In this document: positions 34,159-45,200 of the stretch, in pieces
Layout of the letters: every line of letters begins with the position of its first letter
Position numbering within the stretch: position 1 is the first letter of the stretch
Source: Deltaproteobacteria bacterium
GTDB lineage: Bacteria > Myxococcota_A > UBA796 > GCA-2862545
Length of the DNA stretch: 64,000 nt
Reading direction: 5' to 3'
Assembly (NCBI GenBank): GCA_006226595.1
Contig: SBGP01000029.1
Coordinates: 1 to 64,000 of the forward strand
Program-made: the position numbers and the translations under genes
Notes under the pieces: model-generated
What the model saw: only the letters and a program-made list of their open reading frames with translations
The model's database searches: none
Told to the model about the DNA's origin: nothing

Positions 34159-35387
34159 CACGCGCTCCTCTTGCCGTACATCAGCATGCGGTGGTCCATG
34201 GGCAGGTCGTCGCCGCGGACGAGCACGTTCCAGTACGCCCACTTGAAGGCGAGCTTGCCCCAGTGGTTGAGCTCCGACTCGGCGAGCAGGGTGAACGGGC
34301 CGATGCCCGGCAGTGGGAACTTCCCGGGCAGTGGCTCGGTCTCGTAGTTGAAGTCGATGAGCATGGCCTTGCCGTGCCCGGTCTCGATGAAGCAGTTCGC
34401 GTGGCCGTCGTACCCGGCCCACAGCGGGCGCTCCTCGATCCACCGCATCACGTTGTCGTGGAGCACGTCACCCTGGAAGTGCGCCACGGCCCCCGCTTTG
34501 CTGATCGGCAGGTCGGTCGCGTCGCCGATGGCGAAGATGTGGTCGTAGTCGCGGCTCTGCAGCGTGTGCTTGTCCGTGGGCAGAAAGCCCATGTCGTCGC
34601 CGATGCCGCTGTCGTGGACCGCCGAGGAGCCGCCGTGCAGCGGCACGCTGACCAGGAGGTCGAAGTCCACCTTGCGGCCGTCGTAGCTCTGGATGGCCTT
34701 CTCGTCCTCGAGGACGTCCGAGAGCGAGAAGTTGGTCACCGTGTGGATGCCGCGCTGCTCGAGCATGCCGCCGAGGGCCCGCGAGGCGACGGGCTTGGTG
34801 AACGCGCCGTCGAGCGGGGTCACGAACACGAGCTCGGTCTTGTCGCGCAGCCCGCGCTTCTGCAGGTAGGCGTCGGCGAGGAAGGCGAACTCCAGCGGTG
34901 CGACGGGGCACTTGATCGGCATGTCCGCGACGTCGACGACGAGGCGGCCGCCGGTGAAGCCCTCGAGGCGGTGGGCCAGCGCGGTGGCGCCCTCGAGCGT
35001 GTAGAACTCGTGCACGTCCTGACGCCAGTAGCGGCCGGTCATGCCCGGGGTCTGATCGGGGCGCACGCGGGTGCCGGTCGACACGATGAGCAGGTCCCAG
35101 GTCAGCTGGGTGCCGTCGTCGAGAGCGACGACCTTGTTCTCGGGGTCGATGCGGTCGATGCCGGCGAGCACGACGCGCACACTCGGGTCGAGCAGCTTGC
35201 GCCGCGGACGCACCAGGTCCTCGGGACGCAGATCCCCGAAGGGCAGGAACAGGAGTCCCGGCTGGTAGATGTGCTTGTCGTCGCGGTCGACGACGGTGAC
35301 GCGCCAGCCGTCCGGCAGGCTCCGGACCAGCTTGTTGGCGATCAGCGAGCCACCGGTGCCCGCGCCGAGGATGAGCAGTTCTTTCAT
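34158..35387 (-). CDS. sqr: Sulfide:quinone oxidoreductase-like flavoprotein
   Basis: This 409-residue protein is a two-dinucleotide-binding FAD oxidoreductase of the sulfide:quinone oxidoreductase type. It shows the N-terminal FAD site LILGAGTGGS (5-14), KHIYQPGLLFLPFG (38-51, typical of the family), Cys160 in PIKCPVAP and a C-terminal FAD site HIFAIGDATDLP (283-294). A second cysteine, Cys332, could complete the active-site pair. The enzyme oxidises sulfide to sulfane sulfur and reduces quinone at the inner membrane. DUF1641 proteins often accompany such flavoproteins as a helper subunit, which matches the coupled next gene. The ATG at 35387 is the first residue before the Rossmann strand; the upstream frame shows no homology. 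Confidence 0.85.
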   Translation of the reverse strand: MKELLILGAGTGGSLIANKLVRSLPDGWRVTVVDRDDKHIYQPGLLFLPFGDLRPEDLVRPRRKLLDPSVRVVLAGIDRIDPENKVVALDDGTQLTWDLLIVSTGTRVRPDQTPGMTGRYWRQDVHEFYTLEGATALAHRLEGFTGGRLVVDVADMPIKCPVAPLEFAFLADAYLQKRGLRDKTELVFVTPLDGAFTKPVASRALGGMLEQRGIHTVTNFSLSDVLEDEKAIQSYDGRKVDFDLLVSVPLHGGSSAVHDSGIGDDMGFLPTDKHTLQSRDYDHIFAIGDATDLPISKAGAVAHFQGDVLHDNVMRWIEERPLWAGYDGHANCFIETGHGKAMLIDFNYETEPLPGKFPLPGIGPFTLLAESELNHWGKLAFKWAYWNVLVRGDDLPMDHRMLMYGKRSA

Positions 35388-35429
35388 TCCGCCTCCGGAC
35401 GAGAGGCGATGCAAGCGGGGGGCCAGCGC

Positions 35430-35444
35430 GCAAGTGCCGCTTGC
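35430..35444. promoter_or_regulatory. Dyad GCAAG-N5-CTTGC upstream of the sulfur operon
   Basis: A perfect 5-bp inverted repeat lies 43 bp upstream of the flavoprotein start, within the 139-bp gap before the spermidine-synthase-like gene. A third copy of GCAAGC lies nearby at about 35411-35416. This could be an operator for a sulfide- or persulfide-responsive regulator, but no such gene is in the window. Confidence 0.3.
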
Positions 35445-35526
35445 AGGCGCATCGTTGCGTGGGTGCGGGCCAACGGGTGGGTGAGAGCACACAGGGGAGT
35501 GGGCGCTCGCACACCCAGGCTCTCGG

Positions 35527-38094
35527 CTAGGGCCAGCTGGCGGCGAGGTCTGCGATGAGAGGGTCGAACGGCGCCTGCCGTGCGGCGAGGTCGAGCGCGG
35601 CGCGCGCTTCCGCGAGGCGACCCCGGTCGTGCAGCCACAGCGCCCGCTCGGTGAGCGAGGCGGGCGCGTACAGCCATGCCCCGAACGACGGATGACGCCA
35701 CAGCAGGTCGACGACATCACCTTCACCCGCCCACGGCACCTGGTGCGTCGTCGTGGGCCGTCGCAGGTTCGAGTACGCGAGGAAGGGCTCGGTGGTGACG
35801 ACCTCGGCGGAGAGTGCGAGCAGGTCGTGCAGCGCCGGGTCGTCGCAGTCGCCGCACCACGTGTCGATGGCGGTGGGCGCGAACAGGTCGCTGGGAAGCC
35901 GCGTCTCCATCACGTGCGACACCTGGCTGTACTCGAGGCTCGGGTGGTCGTCGGTGAGGGGAGGGGCCGTCGCCGTCGCGGGTCCGAGGAAGGTGGCGGC
36001 GAGGGCCGTGGCGTCGGGGAGCTCGAAGGCGTCGAGATCGGCGGCGACCGCGGGGCGGGCGTCGAGGCGTCGAGACACGGCATCGAGGGAGAAGGCGGGA
36101 CCGGCTACGAGCAGCATCTCCCGCCCGGATCCGGTGAGCACCACGCCCTCGGGGAACACGGTGGCGAAGGCTGCGACCAGTGCGCGCACCTCGTCCTCGG
36201 GCACCTGATACGCCGGCAGCCACTGGCTGATCGCACCGCCGGGTCGCAAGCGGGCCCGTGCCGCCTCGTAGAACTCGACGCTGTACAGCGCGGCGATGCC
36301 CGCGTGCGCCATGGGCGGAGGCTCGAGCGTGATCAGGTCGTAGGCGGGGCCCGGTCGTCGCAGGTGATGGCGCCCGTCGTCGACGAACACCGTCAACCGC
36401 GGGTCCTCGAGGATGCCGTGGTTGGCGTGGGCGAAGAGATCGCCGTGGGCGAGGACGTCGCCGGACAGGTCGATGGCGTGCAGCTCGCGCACGGAGGGGT
36501 GCAGTCCAGCCGCGGAGAGGGTGTTGCCGACGCCGAAGCAGATCACCGCGACGCGCTCGGGCTCGTCCTGGAGCAGCAGCGGCAGGTGCGCCATGAGGCG
36601 CATGTAGCGCTGGGCGTGGTGAGTGGTGCTCGTCATCGGGTGTCCGCCGGTCCACAGCCGCGCGGGGCCCTCGGGACGGCCGGTGATCGCGAGGACGGTG
36701 TCGCGCCCCTCGTGGATGGCGAGGACTTCGTCCGGGTCCACGCGGTTCGCGGGGAAGGTCTTCCAGAACAGGATGTGGGGAGGCTGCAGCAGCACGACCC
36801 CCGCCGCGGCGAGGCCCACGCTGCCGAAGGCGCCTCGGCGACCGAGACACAGGGGAGCGAGCGCAGCGAGGGCCGCAAGCAACGCCGTCGTCGCCTGCAT
36901 GCCGAGCAACGGCAGCCACACGAAGCCCGTCGACAGTGCGCCGAGCACGTTGCCCGAGGTGGTCGCGAGGTACAGCACGCCGGCCCGTGCCCCGACCTCG
37001 CCCTGGCGCTGCGCGAGTGCGTTGCCAAGCGGGAAGCTGGCTCCCAGGCACACCGAGGGCACGAAGAGCACCGCGGCGATGCGGCCGAGGTTCGCGACGA
37101 GCAGAGCCCGGTGCAGGGGCTCGCTGTCCGCGGCCGCGAGCTGGGCTCGTACCAGGGCTTCCGGGTCGTAGGCGAGCAGTCCGCCGACGAGGCTGATCGC
37201 GAAGCCTGCCTGGGCAAGCGCGAACCAGCGCGCGGGATGGGGCCAGCGCCGCGTGAGCTCCCCCGCGAGCAGCGCACCCAGGCACAGACCGAGGAGCATC
37301 ACCGCCAGCAGCCCTGAGAACACGGCCCGATACGGGCCGAGCGCTGCGGACAGGAAGCGCAGCCAGAGCATCTCTGCGCCCATGGCCGCGAAGCCGGCGA
37401 GTGCGAGGGCTGCGGCGGTCGGGACGAGGTGGCCCTCCGCGACATGGCCCTCGGTCGGGCGCGTCTCGCCGCGCGCGGGCAGCGCCATCGCGACGACGCC
37501 GGCGAGCAGGTTGAGGGCCGCTGCGGCGAACAGCGTGCGGAGCAGTCCCAGCTGCGGCACGAGCCACGCGTCGGTGAACAGGGCGCCGGCGGCCGCGCCC
37601 AGGGTGTTCACGCCGTACAGCCACCCAACCCGCACGCCCGCGAGCGACGCGGGCACCACGGCGCGCACGAGCAGGGTGAGGGTGCTGCCCATGACCAGCG
37701 CGCTCGGTCCGAGCAGCGCGACGACCATCACCCCCCGAAGCAGCACGGCGCCCGGTGCGAGCACCTGCCAGCCGCGAGCGTCGGGCACGGTCCACGTGAG
37801 GCTGGCTTCGGTCGCGAGCAGGGGCAGGGCGAGGGCGATGGCGACGCCGAAGACCGCGAGCAGGACCTCGGCCAGCGCGTACGCGCGCAGGCTGGCGCGA
37901 GAGCTCCGTTTGTCGGCCCAGCGCCCGGCGAACCACCCGCCGAGTCCGAGTCCACCGAGCACGACCGCGGTCACCAGCGATGCGGACTGCAGGGTGCTGC
38001 CGAAGGCGAGCGACACCTGGCGGACCCACACCACCTGGCCGATGAGCCCGGCGGCGCCGGACACGAAGAACACGAGCAGGAGGAGGGGATGCAC
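35527..38094 (-). CDS. Fused MFS-like / spermidine-synthase-like protein
   Basis: The 855-residue protein has an N-terminal membrane part of about 12 to 14 helices (to about 450) with major-facilitator-like loops (LGGWFAGRWADKRSS). It is followed by a Rossmann domain of the polyamine-synthase family (about 480-700: FGVGNTLSAAG, LHAIDLSGDV, VDDGRHHLRR, YDLITLEPPPMAHAG). The usual Asp of the spermidine-synthase catalytic loop is replaced within LEPPP, so aminopropyl transfer is doubtful. A short helical, TPR-like end follows (about 800-855). Such fused-MFS/spermidine-synthase proteins are widespread in Myxococcota and have no settled function. It starts 12 bp before the OmpA-family gene's stop. 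Confidence 0.87.
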   Translation of the reverse strand: MHPLLLLVFFVSGAAGLIGQVVWVRQVSLAFGSTLQSASLVTAVVLGGLGLGGWFAGRWADKRSSRASLRAYALAEVLLAVFGVAIALALPLLATEASLTWTVPDARGWQVLAPGAVLLRGVMVVALLGPSALVMGSTLTLLVRAVVPASLAGVRVGWLYGVNTLGAAAGALFTDAWLVPQLGLLRTLFAAAALNLLAGVVAMALPARGETRPTEGHVAEGHLVPTAAALALAGFAAMGAEMLWLRFLSAALGPYRAVFSGLLAVMLLGLCLGALLAGELTRRWPHPARWFALAQAGFAISLVGGLLAYDPEALVRAQLAAADSEPLHRALLVANLGRIAAVLFVPSVCLGASFPLGNALAQRQGEVGARAGVLYLATTSGNVLGALSTGFVWLPLLGMQATTALLAALAALAPLCLGRRGAFGSVGLAAAGVVLLQPPHILFWKTFPANRVDPDEVLAIHEGRDTVLAITGRPEGPARLWTGGHPMTSTTHHAQRYMRLMAHLPLLLQDEPERVAVICFGVGNTLSAAGLHPSVRELHAIDLSGDVLAHGDLFAHANHGILEDPRLTVFVDDGRHHLRRPGPAYDLITLEPPPMAHAGIAALYSVEFYEAARARLRPGGAISQWLPAYQVPEDEVRALVAAFATVFPEGVVLTGSGREMLLVAGPAFSLDAVSRRLDARPAVAADLDAFELPDATALAATFLGPATATAPPLTDDHPSLEYSQVSHVMETRLPSDLFAPTAIDTWCGDCDDPALHDLLALSAEVVTTEPFLAYSNLRRPTTTHQVPWAGEGDVVDLLWRHPSFGAWLYAPASLTERALWLHDRGRLAEARAALDLAARQAPFDPLIADLAASWP

Positions 38095-38106
38095 CCCGGC
38101 AGTCTG

Positions 38107-39096
38107 CTACAGCGCGCGCCAGCCCACGGAGGGCACGCCCGATCCGGGAGGCGGCGGGTTGGCACCGACCATGTACAGGGCACGCCGATTACGGGCCTCG
38201 TCCACGCCATCTCCGGTCTTCACCTTGAGCAGCTTCTCGCCGAAGCCCCAGTAGAAGATTGGCGCGGAGAAGCCGTGACTGCGGAGCCACGCAGCGATCG
38301 CCCGCGCGCGCTCGAGCGAGAGCGTCTCGTTGTGCGCGGCGTCGCCCACGGTGTCGGTGCACCCGGCGATGTAGAGCTTCACCGGCACGACCTCACCGTA
38401 CTTGTCGAGCACCTCTCGAAGCTCGGTGAGGGTGGCTTCGAGCTTGGGCTCCTCCTCGGGGCGGATGACCGCCTGGTTGCTCTCGAAGAGCACGTCCTCG
38501 TGCGGGATGTCGAGGAACCACGGCGAGTAGGTGAATCCGGCCCACGCGCCGTCCGGTGCGTGCAGCTTCACATCGAGGAGCACGACCTCGCTCGCGGCGC
38601 CGACCCAGGGCACCTCGACCTTGCCGGGGCCGCCCGAGACGTCGGTGGTCTTGCTGTCGAGGACCTTCTTGTGTGCGCCATACGCGATCACTTCGGCCCG
38701 GGCGACCGGCGCGGTGACGTCGACGGTGAGGGTGCGCGACTTCACGTCCGCGGAGGCGTGGGTCAGGTCCACGGACAGGGGCGCGGCATAGCTCCACGAG
38801 ATGGGCACCACCAGCTCTTCGCGGGCGCTGTCCTCGAAGTCCGCGATCACGGTGCACTTCGCCTCGGTCACCGACTCGTCCCGCGGCAGCTCGAAGCGCG
38901 CGCTGGTGTCCGCGAGCAGGCCTCGCTGCTCGAAGCTGTGCGTGTCGCCGCCGGCCTCGCAGTCCACCCACAGGTTCGCCACGGGGCGCAGCGGCGTCAC
39001 GATGAATGCGGGATTCTCGTCGGGTCCGGGCGAGGGCACGAGACCGAAGGAGAGATCGCCGGCGTGCGCGGCGAGGGCGATCAGGAGCGGGAGCAT
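38107..39096 (-). CDS. OmpA-family protein with N-terminal strand-rich domain
   Basis: A 329-residue protein with a signal peptide (MLPLLIALAAHA), a strand-rich region of about 190 residues and a C-terminal OmpA domain (about 205-315). The OmpA part has VLFESNQAVI, KLYIAGCTDTVGDAAHNETLSLERARAIAAW and the late NRRALYMV, with the Asp and Arg that bind the peptidoglycan diaminopimelate. It would tether an envelope complex to the cell wall. The first region lacks a clear beta-barrel pattern. It lies upstream of the MFS/synthase gene on the same strand and is divergent from the first giant gene. Confidence 0.85.
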   Translation of the reverse strand: MLPLLIALAAHAGDLSFGLVPSPGPDENPAFIVTPLRPVANLWVDCEAGGDTHSFEQRGLLADTSARFELPRDESVTEAKCTVIADFEDSAREELVVPISWSYAAPLSVDLTHASADVKSRTLTVDVTAPVARAEVIAYGAHKKVLDSKTTDVSGGPGKVEVPWVGAASEVVLLDVKLHAPDGAWAGFTYSPWFLDIPHEDVLFESNQAVIRPEEEPKLEATLTELREVLDKYGEVVPVKLYIAGCTDTVGDAAHNETLSLERARAIAAWLRSHGFSAPIFYWGFGEKLLKVKTGDGVDEARNRRALYMVGANPPPPGSGVPSVGWRAL

Positions 39097-39267
39097 GAGA
39101 CCTCCGGGGCGCAGCCTACAACGCCTGGAACGGCTGTGGCCGTCCGTTCGTGGCGAAGGACGAGGTGCGAAGCGAGGCAGGTGTCACGAAACCTCTGCGA
39201 ACGAGGGGTGCAGATCACGCAGTGGATCGGCTACTCTCGGCGGCTCGCGCTTCGGCACGGAGAGGCC
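39097..39267. promoter_or_regulatory. Divergent intergenic region before the first giant gene
   Basis: This 171-bp gap separates divergent start codons of the OmpA-family gene and the first giant repeat gene, so it must hold promoters for both. GGAGAGG at the right edge is the ribosome site of the giant gene. I cannot point to a convincing -10/-35 pair or operator. Confidence 0.4.
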
Positions 39268-42200
39268 ATGACCGTCCGCTTTCTCGTCGCTTCCACCCTT
39301 CTCGCGCTCTCGAGCGTCGCTTCGGCCACCGAGCCGATGACGCAGCGCGGTGCGTGGGAGGGCAATGTCGACTTCTTCATGACCGGCGCCGCGATCGCGG
39401 TGGACAGCTCGGACAGCGGCACCAACGCCGACGAGGTCGCGGACCCGGCCACCTTCGACGTGCAGGCCAGCGACCTGTCCTCCGGGGCGACGCTCACCGC
39501 GGCCTACCTGTACTGGGGCGGCGACCACAAGAACACCGACTGCGCCTCGCTGCCGACCTACACCATCGACACGGTCGACTACGACTCGGACACGATCACG
39601 CTGACCACCCCGGGCGGCACCGAGACCGCGCTTACCGCCGACGTCTCGTACTGCCAGACCGGCGCGAGCAGCTACGACATCTGGGTGCACCGCAAGGACG
39701 TGACCTCGCTGATCTCGTCGATGACCGGCACCTACTCGATCACCGACTACATCGGCCCGACGCCGAACAACGGCTCGATCGACAACGCCTCGGCCGCCCT
39801 GCTGCTCGTGTACGAGGACAGCGTGCTCCCGCCGCGGCGGGTCGTCTGGTACGACGGAAACATCGAGCTCATCAACAACTCCGAGACCATCACCCTCGGC
39901 GGCTTCGACGTCGACAGCACGCCGGATGCGACGCTCACCTGGTACGTGCTCGAGGGCGACGTCCACACGACCGGGACGAGCGAGTACGTCGAGGTCGACG
40001 GGCGTCCCGGCAACACCAACGGCCCGATCCTGCTCTCCGACGGCGACGTGAACAGCGACCCGTACGAGGTGATGAACGGCACGATCAACACGACCTCGCC
40101 GACCCAGTCGGACCTCGCGGGCGTGGACATCGATCAGTTCGACATCTCCGCGGGCCTCGACGCGCGCGACACCTCGATCGACGTGACCTACGCGGCCGGC
40201 GGCGAGAAGTGGTGGCTCACCGTCAACGTGGTCTCCGTCAAGCTCTACGAGCCCTTCCTCGGCGAGAAGTCCGAGAAGACCTGGGTCCTGTGGGACGACG
40301 CGGACGGCGATGGCGAGCCCACCGCGGGCGACACCATTCGCTACACGATCTACCTGGAGAACACCGGCAACGAGACGGCCACCGTCGACGTGACCGACCC
40401 GATCCCCGCCCAGGCCGCGTCGTGGACGCTGATCGACGACGGCGGTGCGGGCCAGGACCGCAGCCGAGCCGCGCTGCTCGACCTTCGCAACGTGGTGATC
40501 CCCGCCGGGAGCAGCGAGACCATCGTCTTCGACGTCGTGCTCGACGACGTGCCAGACGAGACGCTGATGTCGAACACGGCGAGCTGGAGCGCGCCTGACG
40601 AGGGCGGCGACCCGGGCGACGTGACCGCGACCGACGTCGTCATCCGTCTCGATACCGACGCGGACTCCTGGTACGACAACGACGACAACTGCCCGGAGAT
40701 CCCGAACGCGGATCAGGCCGATGGCGACGGCAACGGCGTCGGCGATGCGTGCGAGGCGCCCGAGATCTGCGACGGCTTCGACAACGACGGCAACGGCCAG
40801 GTCGACGAAGGCTTCGCGGACACGGACGGCGATGGCACCAAGGACTGCGTCGACACCTGCACCGACAGCGACGACGACGGCTTCGGCGACCCGGGCTTCA
40901 CCGCCAACACCTGCCCCGACGACAACTGCCCGAGCGTCGCGAACGCGGATCAGGCCGACGACGACGGCGATGGGGTCGGCGACGTCTGCGACACCTGCAC
41001 CGACAGCGACGGCGATGGCTTCGGCGACCCGGGCTATCCGGCGAACACCTGCGGCGACGACAACTGCCCGACCATCGCGAATGCCGACCAGGACGACACC
41101 GACGGCGACGGCACCGGCGACGCCTGCGACACCGAGCTCTGCGACGGCCTCGACAACGACGGCAACGGCAACGTCGACGAGGGCTTCACCGACACCGACG
41201 GCGACGGCACCAAGGACTGCGTCGACACCTGCGTCGACACCGACGACGACGGCTACGGCAACCCGGGCTACGGCAACACCTGCGCCAACGACAACTGCCC
41301 GACCGTCGCCAACGCGGACCAGGCGAACGCGGACGGCGATGCGTTCGGTGATGCTTGCGACACCTGCACCGATACCGACAACGATGGCTTCGGTGACCCC
41401 GGGTACGCGGCGAACACCTGCGACGAGGACAACTGCCCGAGCATCAGCAACGCGAGCCAGAGCGACAGTGATGGCGACGGTGCCGGCGACGCCTGCGACT
41501 CCGAGGAGTGTGACGGTCAGGACAACGATGGCGACGGCCGCATCGACGAGACCTTCGCGGACGCCGACAGCGACGGCACCAAGGACTGCGTCGACACCTG
41601 CACCGACGTCGACGGCGATGGCTACGGCGACCCCGGGTACGCGGCGAACACCTGTGCCGAGGACAACTGCCCCAGCACCTACAACCCGCCCCAGGGCGAC
41701 GCCGACGGCGACGGGCGCGGCGACGTGTGCGACACGTGCACCGACACCGACGGCGATGGCTACGGCAACCCCGGCTACGCGGCGAACACCTGCCCCGCGG
41801 ACAACTGCCCGACGACCAGCAACCCGCTGCAGACGGATACCGACGGCGATGGCGACGGCGACGTCTGCGACGACTGCGTCGACACCGACGGCGACGGCTT
41901 CGGCGACCCCGGCTACGGCAACACCTGTGCGGACGACAACTGCCCGAGCGTGAGCAACCCGGCCCAGCTCGACGGCGACGGCGACGGGCTCGGCAACGTC
42001 TGCGACACGTGCACCGACAGCGACGACGACGGCTTCGGTGACCCGGGCTACGCGGCGAACACGTGCCCCGAGGACAACTGCCCGTCCGTGGCGAACGCCG
42101 ACCAGGCGAACGCGGATGGCGACTCGAGCGGCGACGCGTGTGACACGTGCACCGACACCGACACCGATGGCTTCGGCGACCCGGGCTACGCGGCGAACAC

Positions 42201-45200
42201 GTGCCCCGAGGACAACTGCCCCGACGACGTGAACCCGTTCCAGCAGGATGCCGACGCCGATGGCCTCGGCGATGTCTGCGACAGCTGCACCGACACCGAC
42301 GACGACGGCTACGGCAACCCCGGCTACGCGGCGAACACCTGCGCCGACGACAACTGCCCGAGTGTCGCCAACCCCGGCCAGGAAGACAGCGACGGGGATG
42401 GCTCGGGCGACGTGTGCGACGGCGAGGACTGCGACGGCGCCGACAACGACGGTGACGGCCGGGTGGACGAGTTCTTCCCGAACGCGGATGGCGACGACGA
42501 CGCGGACTGCGTCGACACCTGCACCGACACCGACGGCGACGGCTTCGGCGACCCCGGCTACCCGAACAACACCTGTGCCGAGGACAACTGCCCGACAGTG
42601 AGCAACCCGGGCCAGGACGACGCCGACGGTGATGGGCTCGGCGACGCCTGTGACACCTGCACCGACGTCGACAGCGACGGCATCGGCGACGACAGCTACC
42701 CGGCGAACACCTGCGGCGACGACAACTGCCCGAACGTGGCCAACGCGAACCAGCTCGACGCCGACACCGACGGCCTCGGCGATGTCTGCGACACGTGCAC
42801 CGACACCGACGACGATGGCTTCGGCGATCTCGGCTACCCGGCGAACACTTGTGCCGCCGACAACTGCCCGGAGACCGCGAACCCGGGCCAGGAAGACGCC
42901 GATACCGACGGCCTCGGCGATGTCTGCGACACGTGCACCGACGGCGATGGCGACGGCTTCGGCGACCCGGCCTTCGCGGCGACGAACACGTGCCCGGATG
43001 ACAACTGCCCGACCACCGCCAACCCCGGCCAGGAAGACGTGGACGCGGATGGCGTGGGTGATGTGTGCGACACGTGCACCGACACGGACGACGACGGCTT
43101 CGGCAACCCCGGCTACGCGGCGAACACCTGTGCCGACGACAACTGCCCGGACGCGGCGAACCCCGCACAGGCGGACGCGGACAGCGACGGACTCGGAGAC
43201 GTGTGCGACACGTGCACCGACACCGACGGGGATGGTGTGGGCGACCCTGGCTTCCCGGCGAGCACCTGCGGCGAGGACAACTGCCCGTCCGTGGTCAACG
43301 CTGGTCAGGAGGACGCCGACAACGACGGCCTCGGCGACGTGTGCGACACGTGCACCGACACCGACGTCGACGGCTTCGGCGACCCCGGCTTCGCGCTCAA
43401 CACCTGTCCGGAGGACAACTGCCCGACCGTGAGCAACGCCGCTCAGGCGGACGCGGACACCGACGGGCTCGGCGATGCCTGCGACACGTGCACCGACACC
43501 GACGGGGATGGCTTCGGCGACCCTGGCTTCCTCGCGAACACCTGCACCGAGGACAACTGCCCGGACGTGGTCAACGCCGGCCAGGAGGATGCGGACGCGG
43601 ACGGGGCAGGGGACGTGTGTGACACGTGCACCGACACCGACGGCGATGGCTTCGGCAATCCCGGCTACGGCAACACGACCTGCACCGACGACAACTGCCC
43701 GAGCGTGAGCAACGCGGACCAGGCCGATACCGACACCGACGGTCTCGGCGACGTCTGCGACAGCGAGGACTGCGACGGCATCGACAACGACGGCAACGGA
43801 AACGTCGACGAGGGCTTCCCCGACACGGACCTCGACGGCATCGCCGACTGCCAGGACGTCGAGGAGTGCGACGGGCTCGACAACGACGGCAACGGCAGCG
43901 TGGACGAGGGCTACGACGTCGACACCGACGGCATCGCCGACTGCTTCGACGTCGAGGAGTGCGACGGTGTCGACAACGACGGCGACGGGCTCGTGGACGA
44001 CGAAGACCCCGACCTCGACACGTCGACGGGTACGACCTGGTACGCCGACGCGGACGGCGACGGCTACGGCAACAACGCCGACCGCCTGCGCGCCTGCGAG
44101 CAGCCCGACGGCTACGTGCCCGGACCCGGCGACTGCGATGACAACTACGCCGAGCGCCACCCCGGCGCGGCCGAGATCTGCGACGGCATCGACAACGACT
44201 GCGACCTGCGCGTCGACGAAGACACCGAGTGCAGCGACGACGACGGTGACGGCTTCACCGAGCTGGGCGGCGACTGCGACGACGCCGATCCGGACGTCTC
44301 GCCCGCCGCGAGCGACGTGTGCAACGAGGTCGACGACGACTGCGACGGCACGACCGACGAGGCGTCGCGGTGCACCGACGACGACGGCGACGGCTCGTGC
44401 GAAGGCGTGGACCTCGACTTCGACGGCGTGCTCGACTGCGTCGACGGCTCGACCCCCGGCGACTGCAACGACGGCGACGACACGGTGAGCAGCGAGCTCG
44501 CGGAGCTCCCCGGCAACGGCGTCGACGACAACTGCGACGGCGTGGTCGACGATGCGGCCTCCGACGAGGATGGCGACGGCTACCTCGCCGAGGGCGGCGA
44601 CTGTGCGACTGGCGACAGCGACAGCTACCCGGGTGCTCCCGAGTTCGCCGACGGCTTCGACAACGACTGCGACGGCACCATCGACGAGGGGACCACGGTC
44701 ACCGACGACGACGGCGACGGCTCGTGCGAGGGCGCGGACCTCGACGGCGACGGGGTCGACGAGTGCTCGGACGGCAGCGTGCCCGGCGACTGCGTCGACA
44801 GCGACGCGAGCGTGGGCGCGACCATCGCCGAGATCGCGGACAACGCCATCGACGACGACTGTGACGGCCTCATCGACGAGAACGGCGACTGGTTCGACGC
44901 CGACGGCGACGGCTACTCGCCGGCCGAGGGCGACTGTGACGACACGAACGTCGACATCTACCCGGGTGCCGAAGAGGCGCTGAACGGCGTGGACGACGAC
45001 TGCGACGGCTTCGCGGACGAGAACCTCACCGACGACGATGGCGACGGATGGACCGTGGCCGACGGCGACTGCGACGACGGCAACGGGTGGGTGAACCCCG
45101 GGCTCGACGAGATCTGCGACGACGGGATCGACAACAACTGCGATGGCGGCATCGACGACGTGTGCGAAGAGGTCGTGACGCCGCCCGTGGATGACGGCAC

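Noticed and set aside
37429-39267. N-terminal extension of the first giant gene frame into the MFS/synthase and OmpA genes
   Set aside because: The extension is antisense to two well-supported genes, and a proper signal peptide with a ribosome site begins at 39268.
40670-43762. Regularly spaced repeats considered as a CRISPR-like array
   Set aside because: Units are about 138 bp, all in frame and coding for Asp-rich loops with sequence variation. There are no constant short repeats, spacers or cas genes.
39184-44160. A 1,658-codon open frame antisense to the first giant gene
   Set aside because: Same cause as in the second giant gene: reverse complement of Asp-rich repeats, low complexity and no independent features.
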